Shown here: piece after piece, positions 1-7,901 of the stretch
Layout: each line of letters starts with the position of its first letter
Position numbering within the stretch: the first letter of the stretch is position 1
NCBI GenBank assembly: GCA_036526135.1
Contig: DATCZA010000011.1
Coordinates: forward strand, 19,405-83,404
Reading direction: 5' to 3'
DNA from: UBA2965 sp036526135
GTDB lineage: Bacteria > Pseudomonadota > Gammaproteobacteria > Pseudomonadales > Azotimanducaceae
Length of the DNA: 64,000 bases
Position numbers and translations under genes: made by a program
Notes under the pieces: generated by a model
Told to the model about the DNA's origin: nothing
The model's input: the letters and a program-made list of their open reading frames with translations, nothing else
Databases searched by the model: none

Positions 1-588
1 CGGGTTGGGCAGCTCGACGATGAACGTGCTGTAGCGCTCGTGGCGCGGCGCCTCCGGGTCCGTCTTGGCCATCACCACGGCGATGTCGGCGACGTCCGCC
101 GACGAGCTGAACCACTTCTCGCCGTTGAGCACCCAGTTGTCGCCCTCCAGAACGGCCGCGGTCTGCATGCCCGTGGCGTCCGCACCCGCCGCCTTCTCCG
201 TCATCGAGTAGCAGATGCGCTTCTGGCCGTCCAGCAGGGGCTTCAAGAACTTTTCTTTCTGGTGGTCGGTGCCGTGCTCGAGCAGCGTGAGCATGGTGGC
301 GTCATCCGGACCCTGGGTGTTGAGCGCGAGCGCGCCAAGAAAGCTCTCGCCGAGCTCCATCTGAACCAGGGCGTTGGCCAGCGGCTTCAGCCCCATGCCC
401 CCGTGCTCCTCGGGGATGAACGGACACCACAGGCCCTGGGCGCGGGCCTTGCCTCTGAGCTCCGAAAGCACCTGGTCGAAATTATCCGCCGTGCATTGCG
501 CCTCCGCCGCCACGCATTCCTTCTGCACGAACTCGCGCGCCTTGGCGCGGATGGCTTTGGTCTCGGCCGGTATCTCGAAATCGATCAT
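1..588 (-). CDS. Acyl-CoA dehydrogenase, N-terminal part (cut by window edge)
   Basis: The 196 visible codons match the N-terminal and middle domains of acyl-CoA dehydrogenases, flavoenzymes that make the alpha,beta double bond in acyl-CoA thioesters. An all-helical N-terminal domain is followed by the flavin/substrate segment YSMTEKAAGAD, the counterpart of the family's F-A-M-T-E-P-x-A-G-S-D. The segment LNGEKWFSSSADVADIAVVM is the typical beta-domain continuation. The ATG at 588 is preceded by GGAAAGGGACC, a good ribosome binding site. The catalytic-base region and C-terminal domain lie beyond base 1. It reads in the same direction as the glycoside hydrolase genes but is 93 bp away, so it is probably a separate function. 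Substrate chain length cannot be told. Confidence 0.88.
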   Translation of the reverse strand, partial: MIDFEIPAETKAIRAKAREFVQKECVAAEAQCTADNFDQVLSELRGKARAQGLWCPFIPEEHGGMGLKPLANALVQMELGESFLGALALNTQGPDDATMLTLLEHGTDHQKEKFLKPLLDGQKRICYSMTEKAAGADATGMQTAAVLEGDNWVLNGEKWFSSSADVADIAVVMAKTDPEAPRHERYSTFIVELPNP

Positions 589-681
589 TGGTCCCTTTCC
601 CTATGCAGGTTCGTGTCTGTCGTGACTATATCAGGAGCACGGGCGCGGGAACCACGGCAGGCCCCGAAAGGGGTGGTGCGT

Positions 682-2013
682 TCAGTCGGCTCCAGCCGGA
701 GAACGGACGAGGAAGGGGACGTTGGCGTGCGCCGCGCCGCCATTGCCGTCGTATGCGTAGACGAAGACGCGATACGCCCCGGGCTCTTCGGGGGCCGTCA
801 GCTGCGCGCGGCTCGACGACGGTTCGTCGATCAGCCCGTCCACGTCGGCGATCGCCCCCTCGAGGTCTCCTCCGACCTGCCTGGCCCGGCTCTCTGACTT
901 GACGCTCCAGCGATAGCGCAGGGCGTCCCCTTCCGGATCGCGCACCCGGGCGAGAATGGGATACGTCTGCCCCGGAACGAGGACGATGTCCCGACCCGCC
1001 CTGCGACCGTCGAGGCGAACCGATCTGACCGCGGGGCTGCGATTGCTCGGCCATGCGCCGGTCCAGAGGTGTTGCATGACGTCGACCGACTCCGTTCTCT
1101 CACCGGTTTCGGTGAACAGCCCGTACCACGTTGGCGTCCGCTCCTGCTTCTGGCCCCACAGAAAGACGTAGTTGCCGATGAGCTGGTCCGGATACGGCTC
1201 GATCGCCGTGGCGTGCGCCCGGCGCAGCGCCTTGGCCTTGGCAGAGCTGTCCGGCTCGATCGGCGCGCCCCAGCTGGTGGTCGCGACTTCCCAGTGTCCG
1301 GGCGGTCCCCACTCAGTGAGCACGTACGGCCCCTCGTATCCGGCCTTGCGAACCCGTCGTTGCAGGTCGAGGACGCCTGCGTAGGACTGGATGCTGAGGA
1401 AGTCGATGTCCGGCGCGCGGGCGGAGATGACCTCAGCCATGTCCGCGCTGAAGCCGGCGATGGTGGTGGTGGTGGGATGATTCCCGTCGATCTCGTGGAT
1501 CATCCGGGAAATCTCGTTCACCGCGTCGTAGACCCGGGGGTTCTTGAAGTCGTGGTTCAGCTCGTTGCCAATGATCCAGGCCAGCAGGGCCGGATGATTG
1601 CGGTGCGCCAGCACGTCCGCTCTCGCTCGCTCGAACTGCGCGGCCACCGCCGCATCATCGTCGTAGTCGAAGCCGTGACGTTCCCTGGCAATGTCCAGGC
1701 ACAGCGCGACCGTGAGGCCCAGACGGTGCGCTTCGTCGAGCAGCTCCCGCGCGGACTGCTCGGGAGTTCCAACCGACCAGGTCCGGATGGAGTTGCCGCC
1801 GGACTCGGCGAGCAGCGCAAGGCGCTCCAGACCGCCGACGCCCTGGATCCGGTAAGGCCGGCCACCGCGCTCGAGCGCGTAGCCCCGCGCCGTTCGCACC
1901 ACCTCGACTTTGACCGGCTCATCTGGCATCGCGCCCGCTTCCGGCACGAGCCCGGCATCGGCCAGGGACAGCAAAACGAGCACGGCTGGAAAGCGCCCGA
2001 GAATTGAAGTCAT
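682..2013 (-). CDS. Secreted clan-A glycoside hydrolase (GH2 TIM-barrel type)
   Basis: A 443-residue protein with an N-terminal signal peptide (hydrophobic core VLVLLSLADAGL, cleavage probably after PEAGA). The (beta/alpha)8 barrel has the two carboxylates expected of a retaining clan GH-A enzyme: acid/base E151 in the GNE motif and nucleophile E234 in LTEWG. A C-terminal beta-sandwich of about 110 residues follows. It resembles the catalytic domain of GH2 proteins without their N-terminal jelly roll, and a GH5-like assignment is also possible. The start is chosen at 2013 because its ATG overlaps the TGA of the upstream GH3 gene (ATGA) and begins the signal peptide. Export and operon context suggest cleavage of beta-glucan outside the cytoplasm. 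The exact linkage cannot be read. Confidence 0.82.
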   Translation of the reverse strand: MTSILGRFPAVLVLLSLADAGLVPEAGAMPDEPVKVEVVRTARGYALERGGRPYRIQGVGGLERLALLAESGGNSIRTWSVGTPEQSARELLDEAHRLGLTVALCLDIARERHGFDYDDDAAVAAQFERARADVLAHRNHPALLAWIIGNELNHDFKNPRVYDAVNEISRMIHEIDGNHPTTTTIAGFSADMAEVISARAPDIDFLSIQSYAGVLDLQRRVRKAGYEGPYVLTEWGPPGHWEVATTSWGAPIEPDSSAKAKALRRAHATAIEPYPDQLIGNYVFLWGQKQERTPTWYGLFTETGERTESVDVMQHLWTGAWPSNRSPAVRSVRLDGRRAGRDIVLVPGQTYPILARVRDPEGDALRYRWSVKSESRARQVGGDLEGAIADVDGLIDEPSSSRAQLTAPEEPGAYRVFVYAYDGNGGAAHANVPFLVRSPAGAD

Positions 2014-4445
2014 CCGTCTCCCAGATCGATCCGAAGGTTCGACACCGAAAGACCCAGCACGCCGTCGGTCCAGATCAACCACGGGGTATCCACCGCGCAT
2101 AGGTTGTCCGTCCCGCCGGCAAACGCGCTCATCTCGAAAGCGACGTCTTCCCAGGTCCCCAGCGGCAGCTCGTTGAGCATGGCCGTGATGTCGATGCTCG
2201 CCGTCTGAGGATAACCGGAGTCCATCCTGAGCTCGACCCTGCGCTGGGGCCGCACGTCCACCCGCAGCTTGCAGCGCAGTCGGGCGCCGCGGGAAGCGTG
2301 GTCGGAGAGGTCCTGGCCCGCGCTGCGCTGGAAGTAGACCTGAGCGCCTCCGCTCCCGTCCCAGCTGATGCGGCGCGCGTCCTCCTGGCTGTAGTGGTCG
2401 ACGTTGGTCACCGAGACCGCGCCCGTGGGAGACCGGCTGGAGCGGCCGCGAACCGGCACTTTCCAGGCCTGGCTGTCGCCAATGAAGAACTCGAACGGCG
2501 GCACCACGCGGCCGGTGAGGATGCCGATGCTCTCGTCGGCCGCAAGGCCGAGCGCCTCGTCTTCCTCGATGAGCTCGTCACCGAGGGTATCGACGTCTGC
2601 GGCACCGAGCCCGAAGCCGTAGGGGAACAGCGGGTCGTAATCCGCATCGTGGCGATTCACCGTGGCCTGCAGCGAGGAGCGCGGCCAGGAAAAGGCCAGC
2701 CGTCCGGTAAAGTCGTGAGCGACCTCGCCACCCACGGTTCGAAAGAGCACGTCGCTCACGCCGGCGCCCTCCGAGCCCGGAAGCCAGGCCACCACGAAGG
2801 CGTCGGAAGCGTTCAGCTCGGGGTTGACCCAGAGAGGCCGGCCCGTGAGAAAGACGCTCACCACCGGGATGCCGTCGCCCTTCAGTTTCTTGAGCAGCGC
2901 AAGCCCTTCGGGAAACAGGGCGGAGAAGCTCAGATGGGCGCGGTCTCCCTGCCCCTCGGCGTACGGGTCCTCTCCGAACACCACCACCGCCACATCGGGC
3001 CGCTCGGACGAGCTGCCGTCAGGTGACAGCGTGGCCCGGCCGCCGGCGTTGGTAACCGCGGCGGAGATGCCGTCGTATATCGAGCTCGCCCCGGGGAAAT
3101 CGCCGTTCTCGTTCTCGGTGCCCTGCCAGGTCAGCGTCCAGCCGCCCGACTGCTTGCCGATGTCGTCCGCCCCGTCGCCCGCTACGAGAACGTGCAGGGA
3201 AGGGTCGAGAGGTAGCATGCCGCCGCGATTCTTGAGCATCACCAGGGACTGGCGAACGGCCCGTCGAGCGACGTCGCGGTGTGCGGCGCAGCCAACCACG
3301 GCCGGATCGGTATGTGGCCGGTCGGACGACTCTGCGGGGTCGAGCAGGCCAGCGCGGGCTTTGACGCGCAAGATCCGGGTGACCGCATCGTCGATGCGGG
3401 ACATGGGAATTTGGCCGTCCTCCACCAGAGCCACCAGATCGCCGATGACCTCCTGCCAGTCGTCGGGGATCATCAGCATGTCGACGCCGGCGTTGATCGA
3501 CAGCTGGCAGGCTTCCTGGCGGCAATCGGCGACCTGCTTGAAGCCGTTCCAGTCACTGACCACGAACCCCTCGAAGCCCATCTGGCCTTTGAGCACGTCG
3601 GTGAGCAGGTAACGGTGACCGTGTACCTTTACGCCCCGCCAGCTGTTGAACGTGGCCATGACCGTCTGGGCGCCGGAGCCCAGGGCCGTGACGTAACCCT
3701 GACCGTGAACGTCGCGCAGGGTCGTCTCGTCGGCGTTGTTCTCGCCCTGGTCCACGCCTCCTTCGGTGCCGCCCTCGCCGAGAAAGTGCTTCGCCGTGGC
3801 GACCACGCGCCCGGCCCCGAGGAACGCGTCGGTACCGGCCGGACCCTGCAGGCCGGTGACCATCCGCCCGGCATAGGCGCGGATGATCTGGGGATCTTCG
3901 GAGTAGCTTTCGTAGGTGCGGCCCCAGCGGTCGTCGCGAACCACCGCCAGGGTCGGTGCGAACGTCCATCCGATGCCGGTGGCGGCAATCTCTCTGGCCG
4001 TGGCCGCGCCGATCTCTTCGATCAGGTCGGGGTCCCCGGCGGCTCCCAGGCCGATGTTGTGAGGAAATATGGTCGCGCGATAGACGTTGTTGTGACCGTG
4101 AACCGCATCGGTGCCCCAGATCAACGGGATCCCGAGCCGGCCAGGACCCGCATCGCTGGAGGCCGCGCGATAACTCTCGGCCAGCGCCACCCAGTCCGCC
4201 ACCGATGCGTGCTTGTCACCGTTCGGAAACGAACCGCCTCCGTTGAGAACGGACCCAAGATGATGCTCGGCCGCCTGGGCCGGGGTGACGGCGGCAATCT
4301 CCGCCTGGATCATCTGGCCGACCTTCTGTTCCAGGGTCATCCGGGACAGCACGTCGGCGACCCGAAGCTCCGTTGCGGCATCCTGCCCCACCGGGATGGC
4401 GCAGTGCGGCCAGAAATTCGAATCGGCGGGTTTACCGCTGGTCAT
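2010..4445 (-). CDS. GH3 beta-glucosidase / exo-beta-glucanase
   Basis: An 811-residue family 3 glycoside hydrolase that removes glucose from the non-reducing ends of beta-glucans or oligosaccharides. The N-terminal TIM barrel carries the KHF-LGEG substrate segment and the VVSDWNG motif with nucleophile D298. An alpha/beta sandwich domain follows, then a C-terminal extension of about 200 residues resembling a carbohydrate-binding beta-sandwich. This layout matches exo-1,3/1,4-glucanases of marine bacteria. ATG 4445 is chosen over the ATG at 4463 because TTTGAGGATCACG places a ribosome binding site before it. Neither start gives a recognisable signal peptide, which is unusual because relatives are generally exported. 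Its last codons overlap the downstream hydrolase start. A LacI-type operator lies 67 bp upstream. Confidence 0.92.
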   Translation of the reverse strand: MTSGKPADSNFWPHCAIPVGQDAATELRVADVLSRMTLEQKVGQMIQAEIAAVTPAQAAEHHLGSVLNGGGSFPNGDKHASVADWVALAESYRAASSDAGPGRLGIPLIWGTDAVHGHNNVYRATIFPHNIGLGAAGDPDLIEEIGAATAREIAATGIGWTFAPTLAVVRDDRWGRTYESYSEDPQIIRAYAGRMVTGLQGPAGTDAFLGAGRVVATAKHFLGEGGTEGGVDQGENNADETTLRDVHGQGYVTALGSGAQTVMATFNSWRGVKVHGHRYLLTDVLKGQMGFEGFVVSDWNGFKQVADCRQEACQLSINAGVDMLMIPDDWQEVIGDLVALVEDGQIPMSRIDDAVTRILRVKARAGLLDPAESSDRPHTDPAVVGCAAHRDVARRAVRQSLVMLKNRGGMLPLDPSLHVLVAGDGADDIGKQSGGWTLTWQGTENENGDFPGASSIYDGISAAVTNAGGRATLSPDGSSSERPDVAVVVFGEDPYAEGQGDRAHLSFSALFPEGLALLKKLKGDGIPVVSVFLTGRPLWVNPELNASDAFVVAWLPGSEGAGVSDVLFRTVGGEVAHDFTGRLAFSWPRSSLQATVNRHDADYDPLFPYGFGLGAADVDTLGDELIEEDEALGLAADESIGILTGRVVPPFEFFIGDSQAWKVPVRGRSSRSPTGAVSVTNVDHYSQEDARRISWDGSGGAQVYFQRSAGQDLSDHASRGARLRCKLRVDVRPQRRVELRMDSGYPQTASIDITAMLNELPLGTWEDVAFEMSAFAGGTDNLCAVDTPWLIWTDGVLGLSVSNLRIDLGDG

Positions 4446-4511
4446 CGTGATCCTCAAAAACATCAGGCCAGAGATACGCGACGCGCCGCCGCGACCCCAC
4501 TGGCCGCGAAT

Positions 4512-4527
4512 ATGACAACGCTGTCAT
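4512..4527. promoter_or_regulatory. LacI-family operator upstream of the GH3 gene
   Basis: ATGACAACGCTGTCAT is an inverted repeat around a central CG, typical of LacI-family operators. The same 14-bp core occurs in reverse orientation at 7274-7287 before the symporter gene. The LacI-type regulator encoded between the two sites is the obvious ligand (inference). Confidence 0.72.
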
Positions 4528-4564
4528 TTTGACCCGAAGTTAACCCGATTCCCGGCGAGCTTGT

Positions 4565-4574
4565 CAAACGTTTG
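4565..4574. promoter_or_regulatory. Possible auxiliary LacI-type half-operator
   Basis: CAAACGTTTG is a perfect 10-bp palindrome centred on CG. It lies between the end of the LacI gene and the GH3 gene, about 38 bp from the main operator. Its sequence differs from the 14-bp core, so it may be a weaker site or chance. Confidence 0.3.
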
Positions 4575-4644
4575 CAGGGCAGATGGCCGGCACACGGCCC
4601 GCGGCGGATCTCGGCCAGGCGTCTCGGCCCGCCGTCAGCCCGCT

Positions 4645-5676
4645 TCAGTCGCCGCGCTTGGCGGTGGAGCGTCGCACGATGAGCTCGCAGGTGAAGATTT
4701 CCTCGTCGCCCTCTTCACCCACACCCCGCAGCTGGCCAATGAGCCGCTGGGTCGCTCGTGCAGCCATCTCCACGATGGGCTGCTTGACGGTCGTCAGCGG
4801 CGGCCAGGTGTGCGACGCCGCCGGAGAGTCGTCGAATCCGGCCACGGAGAGCTCGTCGGGAACGCCGATGCCGCGCTCACGCGCGGTGAAAATGACGCCC
4901 GCCGCCATGTCGTCGTTGCTGGCAAAGATGGCCGTTGGCGGGTTCGGCAGCTCTAGGAGCTTCCGGGCGCAGCGCTGACCGGACTCGAAATCGAAGTAGC
5001 CCTGCATTACCAGGGTTTTGTCGAAGGGCATGTCGTGATCCGCGAGGCAGCGCCTGTAACCCGCCAGCCGCTTCTCCGTCGCGCCGTGATCGGGATGCCC
5101 CTTGATGAAACCGACGCGGCGGTGACCGAGAGAAATCAGGTAATCGGTCATGGCGTAGCTGGCTTCCTCGTCGTTGCACTGCACCGAGATCCACTCGGAT
5201 CGGGGCGCTTTCGGGGCGAGCTGAGCAAACGGCACGCCGAGCTCCTTCAGCAGATCGGTGACCTTGGGCTCGTCGCACACGGGTGCCGTCAACACGGCGC
5301 CGTCAACGCGCGTCTGCGCCACGAACTTGCGAACCTCCTCCGAATCCACCTCCTCGCCGCAAGGCCGCATGAGGAGCGAGTAACCCTCCGCCTCGCAGGT
5401 ACCGATGACGCCGTTCAGAGCGTCCTTGACGTAACCGAATTCCTGGGGATTTTCGTAAAGCAAACCGATCGAGAACGAACGGTTGCCGGCAAGCCCGCGC
5501 GCCGAGGGGTTCGGCTGGTAATGCAGGGCCTTGGCGGCCTTGAGCACCTTTTCCCGGGTGTCCGCACGCACGTTGGGCTCGCTGTTGAGCACCCGGGACA
5601 CGGTCTTGATGGACACGCCCGCCCGCTTGGCCACATCGACGATCGTGACCTTCTGGCTGCTCTTCTGCGATCTCAT
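4645..5676 (-). CDS. LacI-family transcriptional regulator of glucan/glucoside use
   Basis: A 343-residue LacI/GalR regulator. The helix-turn-helix spans about residues 9-29 (TIVDVAKRAGVSIKTVSRVL), followed by the hinge helix (NPSARGLAGNRS) and a periplasmic-binding-protein-like effector domain ending with the PPLTTVKQP motif of the family. The ATG at 5676 is preceded by GGAGT at a suitable distance. It sits 65 bp after the sugar symporter and before the GH3 gene in the same orientation. The shared palindromes at 4512-4527 and 7274-7287 are its likely operators. The effector is probably a beta-glucoside or glucose (inference from neighbours). Confidence 0.93.
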   Translation of the reverse strand: MRSQKSSQKVTIVDVAKRAGVSIKTVSRVLNSEPNVRADTREKVLKAAKALHYQPNPSARGLAGNRSFSIGLLYENPQEFGYVKDALNGVIGTCEAEGYSLLMRPCGEEVDSEEVRKFVAQTRVDGAVLTAPVCDEPKVTDLLKELGVPFAQLAPKAPRSEWISVQCNDEEASYAMTDYLISLGHRRVGFIKGHPDHGATEKRLAGYRRCLADHDMPFDKTLVMQGYFDFESGQRCARKLLELPNPPTAIFASNDDMAAGVIFTARERGIGVPDELSVAGFDDSPAASHTWPPLTTVKQPIVEMAARATQRLIGQLRGVGEEGDEEIFTCELIVRRSTAKRGD

Positions 5677-5740
5677 GCGTACTCCGTTTCCAGGCTCAGC
5701 GGTAAAAACCCATCAGCACACTTTCGAAACGCCGCTCATT

Positions 5741-7228
5741 CTATACGGCCGCAGCCGTCCCTGGATCGCCGTTCAGGGCACCCCGGCGTTCCTCGAGGCG
5801 CGCTCGTACCTGATGTGCACGTTCTTCCGTAATCGGGAAGCCGGCGATAATCCAGATAGCCGCCGCGGAGCTCAGCATGGGTACGATCACGTCGAACGCG
5901 CGCATCATCAGGATCGCGCTGGCCGGCTGAGCGCCGCCGAGCGCCACGTCGAAGCCGGTGGCGTTCAAGAGAAACCCGCCGCCGGCGAGCGCCAGCGCCA
6001 TGCCGAGCTTCACGACCCACCAGAAAATCGACCCGAACATGCCTTCGCGCCGTTCATGGCTTGCGAGCTCGTCCAGGTCGCAGACGTCGGCGATCATGGA
6101 GCCCATCAGGGTGAACAGACCGCCCAGGCCGAACGCGATCAGCGGCGCCGGCACGAGCAGCAGCCACGGCACCGCCGGGTCGTAGCAGAACCACTTCAGC
6201 CCGTACCCCACAATGGAGATTCCCGTGGCGGCAAAGAAAGCCCGCCGCTTGCCGATCTTGGTGGCAAGCCAGGTGACGATGCCGATGACGACGAACGTGG
6301 AGACGGCCGACAGCGTGCCGGACCAGCCCGCGTACTCCGCGCCGGTCACCTGATCACCGGAAAAGACGTAGTAGATGATCACGTAGAACTGGAAGGAGGA
6401 GACCAGCATGAAGCCGTTGAAGACGAGAAACGTGGCGGCGCACAGCCTGACAAACGGCTTGAACCTGAGCGTGGCGGCGAAGCCCGCAAAGAAGGACTTC
6501 ACGTTGGTCAGCAAGGGATGCCGGGGTTCCCCACGGGCCAGCTGCTTTTCCGCGATCTCGGCATGAGCGACGTCCCGAAACCGCTCGCGAAGCAGCAACG
6601 CCGGCAGAACGCCCACGCACATCACCACCACGGCGATGGCTACCGACAACCCCGCGGCGCCCTCCACCATGTCATCGAAGACCGGCTCGTACTGCATCAT
6701 CCACAGGAACCAGGGAGAGATCAGATAGGCCAGCTGGCCGATGAAGTTCTGAACCCCCATGAGCCGGGTGCGCTCGTGATAGTCGGGCGTCAGCTCGTAT
6801 CCCAGCGCGACCCAGGGCGTGGCGAAAACCGTGTAGGCCAGGTAGAAGATCAGCGAACCGAAGAGGAAGTAGTAGAAGTAGAAGCTTTCGCTGCGACCTG
6901 GCGGCAACTGCCACAGAAGGGCGAAGCACAACCCGGCGGCGATGGCGCCTGCGAAGATGTAAGGCCGCCGGCGCCCCCACCGCGTGTTGGTGTGGTCCGA
7001 GATGTATCCCATCAGGGGGTCTGTGAGCGCATCGGTGAGTCGCGGCAACGCTCCGAGCAGCCCCACCAGAGCCGGGTTCATGCCGAGACCCAGGTTCAGC
7101 ACGATGGCCATGCCGCCAATGGCGGCTGCCAGCAGGTTGTTGACGAAGGCCCCGAACCCGTAGACGACCTTGTGCGCAAAGCTGATCCGGTCTTCCGGTG
7201 CGGTGGCGTAGTGCTCGGCGGAACTCAT
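5741..7228 (-). CDS. GPH-family sugar:cation symporter (MFS)
   Basis: A 495-residue inner-membrane transporter with about 12 hydrophobic segments. It carries the glycoside-pentoside-hexuronide signature region (LPRLTDALTDPLMGYISD followed by TRWGRRRPYIF), placing it in the cation-coupled GPH branch of the major facilitator fold. It is the likely uptake route for the sugar released by the adjacent GH3 and clan-A hydrolases. It lies 43 bp after eda and before the LacI gene, all in one direction. The LacI-type operator overlapping the end of eda lies 46 bp upstream of its ATG, so it probably begins a LacI-controlled unit. Confidence 0.92.
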   Translation of the reverse strand: MSSAEHYATAPEDRISFAHKVVYGFGAFVNNLLAAAIGGMAIVLNLGLGMNPALVGLLGALPRLTDALTDPLMGYISDHTNTRWGRRRPYIFAGAIAAGLCFALLWQLPPGRSESFYFYYFLFGSLIFYLAYTVFATPWVALGYELTPDYHERTRLMGVQNFIGQLAYLISPWFLWMMQYEPVFDDMVEGAAGLSVAIAVVVMCVGVLPALLLRERFRDVAHAEIAEKQLARGEPRHPLLTNVKSFFAGFAATLRFKPFVRLCAATFLVFNGFMLVSSFQFYVIIYYVFSGDQVTGAEYAGWSGTLSAVSTFVVIGIVTWLATKIGKRRAFFAATGISIVGYGLKWFCYDPAVPWLLLVPAPLIAFGLGGLFTLMGSMIADVCDLDELASHERREGMFGSIFWWVVKLGMALALAGGGFLLNATGFDVALGGAQPASAILMMRAFDVIVPMLSSAAAIWIIAGFPITEERAHQVRARLEERRGALNGDPGTAAAV

Positions 7229-7270
7229 CGGTAGGTGCGACCTGTGGGCTTCCGACCGATTAGGCCCGCT

Positions 7271-7900
7271 CTATGACAGCGTTGTCAATTCAGCCGCGGC
7301 CCCGGCCAGGCGGCCAATCGCAGAGAAGTCGCCGGCCCGCAGGCTATCGGCAGGAACGAACCAGGATCCACCGATGCAGGCCACCGAGCCCATGTGCAGA
7401 TACCCGGGGGCCAGTTCCTGGGTTATCCCGCCGGTGGGAAAGAAGCGCACCTCCGGCAGCGGTGCGGCCAGCGAGCGAAGCGCTCTGGCGCCGCCGCTCG
7501 CCTCTGCGGGGAAGAATTTCTGCAGAAAGTAACCGTGCTCCAAAAGCCCGATCATCTCCGTCGCCGTGACGGCGCCGGGCACGAAGGGCATTTTCAACCG
7601 GCGCGAAGCCGCCAGAAGCCCGTCGCTCGAGCCCGGGCTCACGGCAAAGCGGGCGCCGGCATCGCGCACCTCGAGGAGCTGCTCCGGGCGGCGGATGCTG
7701 CCCGCCCCGACCAGCACCTCGGGAACTTCCCGGGCGATCCGCCCGATGGCGTCCACAGCGCAGCCCGTGCGCAGGGTGACCTCAACGCAGCTGACCCCGG
7801 AACCGGCCAGAACTCGCGCCAGCGGCACGGCGGCATCGGCGTCCTCCAGCGCCACCACCGCGACGATCCCGACGCCATCGAGCAGATCGCAAGCGTCCAT
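7271..7900 (-). CDS. eda: KDPG aldolase
   Basis: A 209-residue class I aldolase splitting 2-keto-3-deoxy-6-phosphogluconate into pyruvate and glyceraldehyde 3-phosphate in the Entner-Doudoroff pathway. The VEVTLRT segment holds the catalytic Glu, K128 in QKFFPAE is the Schiff-base lysine, and FFPTGGI forms the phosphate-binding loop. The length is normal for the family. ATG 7900 starts one base after the edd stop, which argues for translational coupling. A longer upstream frame is rejected because it would only read through edd. The last codons (LTTLS) contain a LacI-type operator for the next gene. Confidence 0.96.
   Translation of the reverse strand: MDACDLLDGVGIVAVVALEDADAAVPLARVLAGSGVSCVEVTLRTGCAVDAIGRIAREVPEVLVGAGSIRRPEQLLEVRDAGARFAVSPGSSDGLLAASRRLKMPFVPGAVTATEMIGLLEHGYFLQKFFPAEASGGARALRSLAAPLPEVRFFPTGGITQELAPGYLHMGSVACIGGSWFVPADSLRAGDFSAIGRLAGAAAELTTLS
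7274..7287. promoter_or_regulatory. LacI-family operator inside the 3' end of eda, before the symporter
   Basis: TGACAGCGTTGTCA is the exact reverse complement of the core of the operator at 4512-4527. It overlaps the last sense codons of eda and lies 46 bp before the symporter ATG, where it could block initiation of the symporter-lacI transcript. Confidence 0.72.
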
Positions 7901-7901
7901 C

